The position numbers were made by a program, and so were the translations under genes. The notes under the pieces were generated by a model. The model saw only the letters and a list, made by a program, of their open reading frames with translations. It was not told the origin of the DNA and did no database searches. From positions 1-23,068 of IMG/VR virus record IMGVR_UViG_3300044535_002967: a DNA stretch of 23,068 nt, one strand, 5' to 3'. The DNA is from a virus. Each line of letters starts with the position of its first letter. Within the stretch, counting starts at the first letter, position 1. Below, one piece after another: positions 6,463-13,658 of this stretch.

Positions 6463-7737
6463 GTGATTACAGAGAAACTTTCAAATATCCCCCAATCTAG
6501 CGGCTGCTACCTTTTCAAAAACAAGAAGGGTCAGATCATCTATGTTGGTAAGTCAAAGTTTCTCCCAAAACGAGTGAAGTCTTACTTTCAAAAAAACCAC
6601 AAAGATCAGAAGACTTTGTCTTTGGTAAATGAGATTACAGATGTTGAGTTCATGACTACTAATGATGAGAGTCAGGCTTTGTTATTGGAGGATGAACTTA
6701 TCAAATCACACAAACCAAAATACAACATAAAAGCAAAAGATGATCGTTCTCGTCGTTGGTTTATTACTTTGAGTGAAGATGAGTTCCCAAGACTTTTGGT
6801 TTGTAATCCTTCTAACTTTACTGGTGAGGTTCTTTTGGAATCTACAAGTTCCAATTCTTGTTATGAGATCTATGAAATGGTTCACGACATTTTCAATCTT
6901 AGATCTTGTTCTTACAACTTGACTGAAGAAAATATCCAAAACGAAAAGTTCAAAACTTGTTTGGAGTTTCATCTTGGTCGTTGTAATGCCCCTTGCGTTT
7001 CCTCTATTCTAAAGTTCTCTTACTTGAAGATTGTAAGTGAGATGAAAGATGTATTTTCTTTTCAGTTCGACAAAGTTCGAAATCGTTTGAAAAAGTACAT
7101 GAAGTACCACTCTGATCAAATGGAGTTTGAGCTTGCTCAGAACTTCAAAAACAGAATGGATGTTGTTGATTTGTTGGAGAAAAAACTTGAGTCGTTTCGT
7201 GTTCGAAAGTATAGTGATATTGCAAGATCTTTCAAAGAACAATTTGGTTTATTGAATGTCCCTACCCTTATCGAAGCTTTTGACAACTCTCATACTGCTG
7301 GTGATTGTCAGGTATCTGCTCTTGTTCGTTACAAGAATGGTAAAACCGATAAGTCAAACTATCGTAAGTTCAACATCAAAACTGTTGAGGGACCTGATGA
7401 CTATGCTTCTTTCGATGAGGTGTTAAATCGTCGATTCAATAGACTTTTAAATGAGAAACAAGAGTTACCCTCACTTGTTATTATTGATGGTGGTAAAGGT
7501 CAGTTGGGTGTTGCCAAAAAAGTATTTGAGGATCTTGGTTTATTGAATCGAGTTGACTTGATCTCCATTTCAAAAGACGACAAACACAGATCATCTACAA
7601 TTCACAAGATTGATGGATCAAGTTTTGATATTCCAAGAAGTGAGTTTGGGTTTTTGTTAGCGGAGATTCAAAATGAAGTTCACCGATTTGTTATTACTTT
7701 CCATCGTAAAAAACGAAGTAAATCTATTATCGGATAA
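6463..7737 (+). CDS. uvrC: Short UvrC-like excision nuclease lacking the C-terminal helix-hairpin-helix domain
   Basis: This 424-residue UvrC homologue retains both nuclease modules. The GIY-YIG domain (1-95) has Y16, Y27-V-G29, R37 and E76. A CLEFHLGRCNAPC cluster follows (166-178), then a UVR-like helix pair (about 215-250). The RNase H-like domain (270-420) has AFDNSH, VIIDGGKGQLG and NEVHRF, which supply the conserved Asp, Asp and His, and the hallmark VEGPDDYASFDEV. It ends right after HRKKRSKS, where cellular UvrC (about 600 residues) continues into tandem helix-hairpin-helix DNA-binding motifs. It should make dual incisions with host UvrA/UvrB or act more freely. The GTG start fits the family's N-terminus. 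Arginine codons are mostly CGN, unlike the AGA-rich neighbours, hinting at separate origin or expression. It overlaps the convergent gene by 11 bp. Confidence 0.92.
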   Translation: MITEKLSNIPQSSGCYLFKNKKGQIIYVGKSKFLPKRVKSYFQKNHKDQKTLSLVNEITDVEFMTTNDESQALLLEDELIKSHKPKYNIKAKDDRSRRWFITLSEDEFPRLLVCNPSNFTGEVLLESTSSNSCYEIYEMVHDIFNLRSCSYNLTEENIQNEKFKTCLEFHLGRCNAPCVSSILKFSYLKIVSEMKDVFSFQFDKVRNRLKKYMKYHSDQMEFELAQNFKNRMDVVDLLEKKLESFRVRKYSDIARSFKEQFGLLNVPTLIEAFDNSHTAGDCQVSALVRYKNGKTDKSNYRKFNIKTVEGPDDYASFDEVLNRRFNRLLNEKQELPSLVIIDGGKGQLGVAKKVFEDLGLLNRVDLISISKDDKHRSSTIHKIDGSSFDIPRSEFGFLLAEIQNEVHRFVITFHRKKRSKSIIG

Positions 7738-8392
7738 ACTTGGTGTCGTAATAAGTTGCAACATAATCAGCGTTAAGTAATGGGTGTTGATTGATTACTT
7801 GATCAACACCTTTATAATATTCTTCTGTTTCGTAGTATGTTTCAACATGTGGTAAGAACTCATCGATATACTCATTTATAGCTTCATTAACATCGACATT
7901 TTCACCATTTTTTGTTGCGGATAATGGAACAACGGTATTATCAATAGAATATGAGTCAAGATCAAAATTTTTGGTTTTTAAACCAACAGATTCTATATTG
8001 ATTACATATCTTCTATACCCAACAAATGGGGTTCCTGTGGTGAATTTAATTTCTCTTACAGAGTCGAAAACTTTTTGAATTTGATCCCTTGTTTTGTCGT
8101 TAAGATAAAATTCTGGCTGTTCATTCCATAATACTTTAGTAGTTAACTTAAGACCAACATATTCTTCAAACTCCATTACTATATCTAAAAGTTCCTCGTC
8201 TACTATTGAATAGAAATAAGAAACATCATTTGGATTTTCTATTTTAAATTCAATCGGATAATAAGGTTTATTATGTCTTTTTGATATTATTTCTTCCCCG
8301 ACTCTAACAGGAATGCATTTTAACCCGTGAAGATCAATTTCATCCCCCGCAAATCTTTTGAATAGTTTTAATAGTTTATCTCTGTCCATCAT
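7727..8392 (-). CDS. Phage protein of unknown function
   Basis: This 221-residue soluble protein is not recognised. It starts MMDRDKLLKLFKRFAGDEID, with a basic amphipathic helix, followed by mixed alpha/beta sequence and an acidic, tyrosine-rich end (ETYYETEEYYKGVDQ). It has one cysteine (in GLKCIPV) and no membrane segment. Its first ATG overlaps the stop of the lysozyme gene (ATGA), so it is translated with the lysozyme and may work with it, for example as a virion partner. Its 3' end overlaps the convergent uvrC-like gene by 11 bp. Confidence 0.7.
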   Translation of the reverse strand: MMDRDKLLKLFKRFAGDEIDLHGLKCIPVRVGEEIISKRHNKPYYPIEFKIENPNDVSYFYSIVDEELLDIVMEFEEYVGLKLTTKVLWNEQPEFYLNDKTRDQIQKVFDSVREIKFTTGTPFVGYRRYVINIESVGLKTKNFDLDSYSIDNTVVPLSATKNGENVDVNEAINEYIDEFLPHVETYYETEEYYKGVDQVINQHPLLNADYVATYYDTKFIR

Positions 8393-9300
8393 ACAAACAT
8401 TTCAGATTCTTTTTTCCTTCTTGCTTCAAGACCAGGAAAGTCATCAAACAAGTTTTCACTTGTTGTTAAAATTAATTTTCTTGCTAAATCAAAATCACCT
8501 CGTTTAACTGCTTGTATAAAATCAGAAGTTCTAATACCTCTACCCATGTTGAATGACATGGAAACCATTGCATCATACATTCCTTGTGTGATTGGTGGTT
8601 TGATTCCCTTTTCTTCCCACTGATCCAAAATTCTATTAACAATACTTTCAGCTTCTCTTAAATCATCTTTCAATAATGATTCAGCATTTTCTTTTGTGAT
8701 TGTTGTTCTACCTGGTCTTATCTTTGAGTATCTTGGAAGAAAATCAAAACCCTCTTTTTCATTAGGGAATATTGCATGACCATATCCAATGGTGTATGCA
8801 CCATCTTCAAGGTCATATGCGACCAAATTAGGTTCACCTTTATTAACAACGGAACCTTCTTCGTATTTTAAATGATCTATTAAACCAGGTGATGATTTTC
8901 TAATTCTTGGTGGTATGATTTTTTTGATGGTTTCTTTCTCGAACTGACTGGCTTTCTCTAATGCAGGTTCAACTTTTTTGTTGAGTTGTTTGATTGTTAA
9001 AAGACCTATGAAACTATAAAAAACATATTTAATAATTTTCTTTCTTAAATCAGGAGGAAGGTTTTTAATTTTTTCAACTAAAGTTTCCACATATTGAAGT
9101 GCGTCTTCCTTGGTTTTAACCCATAATTTTGATCTATCGATATCCTTTTTGATATTGGTAAAATCCCACTCCATGTCAGGTTCGGTTTTACCGTCCTCTA
9201 CAATTAAAGATATTTTGAAGACCATGTCGTCCAAAATACCTTCGTATATGATTCTATTATTAAATGATCTGAGTTGCTCTTCTGTTAATGAAACTTTCAT
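8389..9300 (-). CDS. Membrane-anchored GH24 (T4-type) lysozyme
   Basis: This 303-residue protein has three parts. Residues 1-21 are a leader (MKVSLTEEQLRSFNNRIIYE) like that of the zinc-ribbon protein. A single hydrophobic segment (about 90-104, IKYVFYSFIGLLTI) follows a helical region. Residues about 138-303 are a GH24 muramidase: KYEEG (E147 or E148, acid catalyst), an Asp in AYDLEDGA, T170 in the hallmark TIGYGHA, and QGMYDAMVSMSFNMG. It should cleave N-acetylmuramic acid-N-acetylglucosamine bonds in peptidoglycan. It is about twice the length of a simple T4 lysozyme. The internal membrane segment could be a signal-arrest anchor for lysis, while the leader suggests a virion-carried enzyme; both remain open. 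A TATTTAT lies 4 bp before the ATG. Confidence 0.87.
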   Translation of the reverse strand: MKVSLTEEQLRSFNNRIIYEGILDDMVFKISLIVEDGKTEPDMEWDFTNIKKDIDRSKLWVKTKEDALQYVETLVEKIKNLPPDLRKKIIKYVFYSFIGLLTIKQLNKKVEPALEKASQFEKETIKKIIPPRIRKSSPGLIDHLKYEEGSVVNKGEPNLVAYDLEDGAYTIGYGHAIFPNEKEGFDFLPRYSKIRPGRTTITKENAESLLKDDLREAESIVNRILDQWEEKGIKPPITQGMYDAMVSMSFNMGRGIRTSDFIQAVKRGDFDLARKLILTTSENLFDDFPGLEARRKKESEMFV

Positions 9301-9304
9301 ATTA

Positions 9305-9311
9305 ATAAATA
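9305..9311 (-). promoter_or_regulatory. TATTTAT element before the lysozyme gene
   Basis: The coding strand reads ATATTTATTAATATG, leaving 4 bp between the element and the ATG at 9300. It fills the 21-bp gap after the previous gene and has no ribosome-binding site behind it. Confidence 0.5.
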
Positions 9312-9321
9312 TAAAAGAACT

Positions 9322-9690
9322 CTAAACATATTGAACTTTTGACACACAAATATCTTCAATTCCAAAAAACTGTAACTCTTCTAATAACAATTTTTCATTA
9401 GCCCAACTTCTAAGTCGATTATTTAATCTTCTTTTATTGTTACTAACCCACCATCTTTGATTTTCAGAAATTTTTACTTTAACATCTAACTCATAACAAT
9501 AAGTTTTAATCTTTTTGTTGAAGATGTAAGAATAATGTTGCTCGTATTTTCTGATATTAACAATCTCTAGTTCAACATTTTCACTCCAAATTTTACAATC
9601 TAATTTGATTGGATTTTTCTTAAAAAGTTTTTTAACTCTTTTGATGTGATCGTCCTTGATTACTTGTCCTGCTTTGTTTCTGTTGTTCAT
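9322..9690 (-). CDS. Small basic protein, function unknown
   Basis: This 122-residue protein begins MNNRNKAGQVIKDDHIKRVK. The ATG at 9690 is preferred to an upstream in-frame TTG at 9705, because the -7 box at 9695-9702 lies between them. It is lysine/arginine-rich with alternating charged and aromatic strands (NVELEIVNIRKYEQHYSYIF, TYCYELDVKVKI) and an RWWVSNNKRRLNNRLRSW segment that could bind nucleic acid. No family is recognised and no signal peptide is present. It has its own host-type -7 box, unlike the phage-motif genes on either side, which suggests a different expression time. Confidence 0.65.
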   Translation of the reverse strand: MNNRNKAGQVIKDDHIKRVKKLFKKNPIKLDCKIWSENVELEIVNIRKYEQHYSYIFNKKIKTYCYELDVKVKISENQRWWVSNNKRRLNNRLRSWANEKLLLEELQFFGIEDICVSKVQYV

Positions 9691-9694
9691 AGAA

Positions 9695-9702
9695 CAAATA
9701 TA
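9695..9702 (-). promoter_or_regulatory. Bacteroidota-type -7 box (TATATTTG)
   Basis: A perfect TAnnTTTG on the minus strand ends 4 bp before the ATG at 9690, in the 24-bp gap after the glycosyltransferase gene. The spacing is the same as in the uvrC-like gene and implies a leaderless mRNA. No clear -33 box is visible. Confidence 0.5.
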
Positions 9703-9714
9703 CAAAAAAAAACT

Positions 9715-10677
9715 CTAACGCCTTGAACTTCTTTGAATATTTTTGAGTTTTGCTTTTTTTAACGCATTTGTCATATTAGTCAAGGTCTGTCTGTTGTTCA
9801 GAGTATTCACTTGTTGATAATCTATGGTTTTTGGTTTGGTATTATCGGCCATTTTTTTAGGAAGTTTTTCAAATAAACCTAAAAGTTTTTTGGATCTTTC
9901 TTCTTTTCTTATAAGGTCTTGTAATATCTCATCAGTATTAACATCATCAGAATTAGGTATTTCTAAGTCTTTATCGTAAAAAACTTCTTCATATTCTCCT
10001 GTCTTCAGTTCTTCTAAAACAATATCTTCATGAGTTTTTTTCTTACTAATCAAATAATATCTAGTTCTAATTTGTGAAGAATAGTTTGTTTCAGGATTTA
10101 CTGTTAAACTTTTTGGGTGTAATCTCCTATCAAATAAAATATCTTGAGTATGATTTAATCTAACATTAGTTTTATATAACCTACCCATAAAATCCGAATC
10201 AGCAGCAACTCTCCAACCTTCAAACCCATTCAAAGACATAAATTTATCTTTTAGAATACCAAAAACACCTTCACCATAAGCGAGTTTTTCGAAGTTAAAT
10301 ATTCTACCTTCACTTGTTTCTTGAAAATTAATGTACTTTGGTTTTACTAATTGGAAGTGGTCAAGTTTGTTACTAATTTCTTGGATCGCATTTTCTCTCA
10401 TGATGTCATCGGAATCAAAAAAGAAAAGTTTATCGTACTTACTTAGTTTTGCTAAGGTATTTTTGATCACATATGGACCATAATTTTGATGAAAGAAAAA
10501 GAATCTAACTTTAGTTGGGAATTTGTTTTTAATAACAAATTCTAAAGTTTTAATACAATTGTCAATTCCGACAAGGACTTCAAAATCAAAGGTAGAGTTG
10601 TTCTTTTCAATCGAATCGAACAACTCTACCAAGAATTCTGTATTATTATAAGTTGGAATTATAACACTTAAACTCAT
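9715..10677 (-). CDS. Family 2 glycosyltransferase coupled to the Thr/Pro-repeat protein
   Basis: This 320-residue GT-A enzyme begins [20 protein letters not shown], with VGIDNC and the metal-binding FFFDSDD (near residue 88). WRVAADSDFMGRL and RRLHPKSLTVNPETN lie on the acceptor side. The first 215 residues align well by eye with residues 207-420 of the two-domain glycosyltransferase at 13659-15281, so the two are paralogues. The C-terminus (about 260-320) is a lysine-rich tail with a DYQQVNTLNNRQ segment, matched by DYEKINSIFNKS in the paralogue. Its ATG shares a base with the TAA of the Thr/Pro-repeat gene (TAATG), so the two are translationally coupled. The repeat protein is the obvious candidate acceptor; this is inference. 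Confidence 0.88.
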   Translation of the reverse strand: MSLSVIIPTYNNTEFLVELFDSIEKNNSTFDFEVLVGIDNCIKTLEFVIKNKFPTKVRFFFFHQNYGPYVIKNTLAKLSKYDKLFFFDSDDIMRENAIQEISNKLDHFQLVKPKYINFQETSEGRIFNFEKLAYGEGVFGILKDKFMSLNGFEGWRVAADSDFMGRLYKTNVRLNHTQDILFDRRLHPKSLTVNPETNYSSQIRTRYYLISKKKTHEDIVLEELKTGEYEEVFYDKDLEIPNSDDVNTDEILQDLIRKEERSKKLLGLFEKLPKKMADNTKPKTIDYQQVNTLNNRQTLTNMTNALKKAKLKNIQRSSRR

Positions 10678-13607
10678 TATCTAAATGCACAACAGTTAGG
10701 TTGAGTAGGTGTAACTGTTGGGTAAGGAGTAACGCTAGGTGTAAGACTAATCGTTGGTGTAACCGATGCTGTAACAGTTGGTGTTGGTGTTTCTGTTGGT
10801 GTTGGTGTGTTAGTAGGTGTTTCAGTTGGTGTAGGTGTATTTGTTGGGGTTTCGGTAACCGTAGGTGTTGGGGTGTTTGTTTGAGTTGTTGTTACAGTTG
10901 GTGTGTTTGTCGGAGTTTCAGTAACTGTTGGTGTTGGGGTCTCAGTTGGTGTATTTGTAATTGCTGGTGTCTGTGTAGGTGTTTCAGTTGGCGTAACTGA
11001 TGGGGTATTTGTAGGAGTCTCTGTAACCGTAGGTGTATTTGTTGGAGTCTCTGTAACCGTAGGTGTGTTAGTTGGTGTCTCCGTTGGGGTTTCAGTAACA
11101 GTAGGTGTATTAGTTGGGGTTTCCGTTGGTGTTACAGAAGGTGTATTTGTAGGAGTCTCAGTAACGGTAGGTGTGTTAGTTGGTGTCTCAGTAGGAGTTT
11201 CCGTTGGCGTATTTGTAGGGGTTTCCGTAACAGTAGGTGTATTTGTAGGAGTCTCAGTAGGAGTCTCAGTAGGAGTTTCCGTTGGTGTATTAGTTGGAGT
11301 TTCAGTAACAGTAGGTGTATTTGTAGGGGTCTCGGTAGGAGTTTCCGTTGGTGTATTAGTTGGAGTTTCAGTAACAGTAGGAGTAACTGTAACTGTAGGA
11401 GTTTGAGTTGGTGTTTCTGTTGGTGTAGGAGTTTGAGTTTCAGTAGGCGTTGGTGTTAGCCCTGATGTTACAGTAGGCGTTGGTGTCATTGTATTTGTTG
11501 GTGTGACACTAGGAGTATTTGTTGGAGTTTCAGTCACTGTTGGTGTGTTTGTTGGGGTTTCAGTAACAGTAGGTGTAGGAGTCTCGGTTGGGGTTTCAGT
11601 AACAGTAGGCGTATTTGTAGGAGTTTCCGTAACAGTTGGTGTTGGTGTATTAGTTGGAGTTTCAGTAACAGTAGGTGTTGGTGTATTAGTTGGAGTTTCA
11701 GTAACAGTAGGTGTTGGGGTACTTGTAGGAGTCTCTGTAACCGTAGGTGTATTTGTTGGTGTTTCAGTAACTGTAACTGTAGGTGTGTTTGTCGGAGTTT
11801 TAGTAACTGTTGGTGTATTAGTTGGTGTTTCAGTTGGTGTTTCAGTAACCGTTGGGGTTGGTGTTTGAGTAAGTGTAGGTGTTGGTGTTGGTGTTGGTAT
11901 AAACTCTGTTAACTGACAACATTGGATTCCTGTACCACCTGGATCTCCTGCCCCTGTAAATGTAAGAGTCGTAAATGGACTTGTAGTTACAATTTCAAAG
12001 TACCCAGCACCTGCGGCTAAATTACAAGCTGTTGATGTTATCACATTTCCCGCAACACTCATACATCCTGTAAGACATTCATTAATAGAAACAGTTCCAC
12101 CATTTGAGGTAATTGTAACCGATCCTCCTGTATTCATACCATAAAGAAGTATTCTAGCACTTGCAACTGTAGTTGAGAAGTTAAGTGTGTAAGCAAATGA
12201 TCCTAAACCACCTAAAATTGGGTCATTTAACATATTAAATGTTCCAATATATTGGTAATAAAAATTATTAATTCCAGTAGGTCCTGTTTGTACTGATCCA
12301 CTACCTGATCCTACAACATTAATTCCCGAAATAGTTCTTGATGTTCCTATCTGTGGTAATTGTGATCTCGTATTACAACATGTTGAATCAATATTTGGTG
12401 TTACAGTTGGTGTAATAGTTTGAGTTGGGGTTTTAGTTATTGTAACGGTTGGGGTTTGTGTTTGTGTAACAGTTGGGGTTTGTGTTTGTGTTTGTGTAAC
12501 ACTTGGTGTAGGTGTTTGTGTTGGTGTTTTTGTAACTGTTGGTGTATTTGTTGGGGTCTCTGTTGGAGTAGCTGTATTTGTTGGTGTATTTGTTGGAGTC
12601 TCTGTTGGAGTTGCGGTAACTGTTGCAGTTGGTGTTGGTGTTGGTTCTTCACCTAAAACATTTACAACTATATTGTTATTTACCGCAGAAAAAGGATAAC
12701 TTCCTGGAATTAAGCCCAAAGAAGCGTAAGTTCCCGTAAAGTTTACACTTGTCGTAGTTAGTGAATTTGTCCAATATCCATTCGCAGGAGAGAAAGTAGT
12801 TTTAAGGTATATCCCTGCATTGATGCCAGCCCCCACTAATTTTATAGGATTTACAGGGTTTATATTGAACAATTGACTAAATTGACCTGTAGCAAATTGA
12901 AAAGGTCCAGGAGACAAAAGCTCAAATTTATTCGTGCTGACAGGCTGTATTACTGAGGGTATAATCTCTCTAAGTGGACCATTCACAACCACAGTTCCAT
13001 TTGCAGGGATTTGTCCTCCTCCTCCTATTGCAAAAGGTCCACTGTAAACCCTACCTGAGGTAGTCATAGTTACAGTATTGTTTAAATTTTGAGTAAAATT
13101 GATAGTCGCATTCTGAGTTGATGGGTCTACATTACCGACTCTAAAACTTATGTATTCACCATTTCCGTTAGAAAAAGTCCCCCAAGATGATCCATATATA
13201 CCTGTTGCCAACCCTAAAATCGCAAGTGTTGTTGATTGGAATATCATTGATCCTTGTAAAACTTGACCTGATTGATAACCAGGAGGAAGAAGAACTCTAT
13301 ATGGGTTGACATTTCCACCTACACTTACAATACCAAAAGGCAAAGTGTAAGTAGTATTTAATGGAACGGAAGTTCCAAAAGAACCACTCCACTTATAACT
13401 TTGTGGGATCACATAACTATCGTAAAGTACGGTTGAAGTTGGTCTAAATTGTATAGTTGGGCTTGTTGGTGAAAAAACTTGTGAATTGCTATAGTTCGAA
13501 GTTTGATTATTGAAAAACCCATATATAAATGAATTCAAATTTAATTGTAAGGTTGCATCGATTCTAACATCGTTACCCTGTTGAGTTGCTGTTATTATAA
13601 TTGGCAT
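10677..13607 (-). CDS. Mucin-like Thr/Pro-repeat virion-type protein
   Basis: This 976-residue protein has a beta-type N-terminal domain (1-318, rich in N, G, T, S), a short Thr/Pro block (about 320-407), a second globular domain (about 408-566), a long Thr/Pro block (about 567-968) and a six-residue end NCCAFR. The blocks are built from T-x-T-P units such as [12 protein letters not shown], so nearly every second residue is Thr. Vicinal cysteine pairs sit at three block boundaries: STCCN, IQCCQ and NCCAFR. It has no signal peptide. Long Thr/Pro stretches form extended stalks and are classical O-glycosylation substrates. Glycosyltransferase genes lie on both sides, the downstream one coupled. 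A tail fibre, head fibre or surface decoration protein is inferred; no adsorption domain is recognised. Confidence 0.82.
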   Translation of the reverse strand: MPIIITATQQGNDVRIDATLQLNLNSFIYGFFNNQTSNYSNSQVFSPTSPTIQFRPTSTVLYDSYVIPQSYKWSGSFGTSVPLNTTYTLPFGIVSVGGNVNPYRVLLPPGYQSGQVLQGSMIFQSTTLAILGLATGIYGSSWGTFSNGNGEYISFRVGNVDPSTQNATINFTQNLNNTVTMTTSGRVYSGPFAIGGGGQIPANGTVVVNGPLREIIPSVIQPVSTNKFELLSPGPFQFATGQFSQLFNINPVNPIKLVGAGINAGIYLKTTFSPANGYWTNSLTTTSVNFTGTYASLGLIPGSYPFSAVNNNIVVNVLGEEPTPTPTATVTATPTETPTNTPTNTATPTETPTNTPTVTKTPTQTPTPSVTQTQTQTPTVTQTQTPTVTITKTPTQTITPTVTPNIDSTCCNTRSQLPQIGTSRTISGINVVGSGSGSVQTGPTGINNFYYQYIGTFNMLNDPILGGLGSFAYTLNFSTTVASARILLYGMNTGGSVTITSNGGTVSINECLTGCMSVAGNVITSTACNLAAGAGYFEIVTTSPFTTLTFTGAGDPGGTGIQCCQLTEFIPTPTPTPTLTQTPTPTVTETPTETPTNTPTVTKTPTNTPTVTVTETPTNTPTVTETPTSTPTPTVTETPTNTPTPTVTETPTNTPTPTVTETPTNTPTVTETPTETPTPTVTETPTNTPTVTETPTNTPSVTPTNTMTPTPTVTSGLTPTPTETQTPTPTETPTQTPTVTVTPTVTETPTNTPTETPTETPTNTPTVTETPTNTPTETPTETPTETPTNTPTVTETPTNTPTETPTETPTNTPTVTETPTNTPSVTPTETPTNTPTVTETPTETPTNTPTVTETPTNTPTVTETPTNTPSVTPTETPTQTPAITNTPTETPTPTVTETPTNTPTVTTTQTNTPTPTVTETPTNTPTPTETPTNTPTPTETPTPTVTASVTPTISLTPSVTPYPTVTPTQPNCCAFR
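10699..11899 (-). repeat. Long Thr/Pro-coding repeat array
   Basis: About 400 codons of degenerate T-x-T-P units. All four Thr codons and several Pro and Glu codons alternate irregularly, so the repeat is much clearer in protein than in DNA. The reverse frame produces Val/Gly-rich open frames that are artefacts. Confidence 0.9.
12394..12645 (-). repeat. Short Thr/Pro-coding repeat array
   Basis: About 84 codons with the same T-x-T-P style but richer in Gln and Lys ([18 protein letters not shown]). It separates the N-terminal and middle domains of the mucin-like protein. Confidence 0.88.
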
Positions 13608-13622
13608 GGTTCTTTTTTTATA

Positions 13623-13629
13623 ATAAATA
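13623..13629 (-). promoter_or_regulatory. TATTTAT element before the Thr/Pro-repeat gene
   Basis: The coding strand reads ATATTTATTATA, 15 bp before the ATG, followed by an A-rich AAAAAAAGAACC stretch. It lies in the 51-bp gap after the two-domain glycosyltransferase gene and would start the repeat-protein/glycosyltransferase transcript. Confidence 0.55.
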
Positions 13630-13658
13630 TATTGATTCGAAAATAAGTTGGTGTTTCT

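Noticed and set aside
10701-11868. Long plus-strand open frames rich in Val/Gly/Ser or Cys/Trp opposite the Thr/Pro gene
   Set aside because: They are mirror images of the Thr/Pro codons, lack starts with any promoter, and have no globular sequence.
10699-12645. CRISPR-like or VNTR array
   Set aside because: No fixed repeat/spacer structure; the period follows codons of a continuous open frame with scrambled synonymous codons.
12420-12656. Open frames on both strands over the short Thr/Pro block
   Set aside because: Low-complexity out-of-frame readings (Cys/Trp or Gln/His-rich) of the repeat gene.
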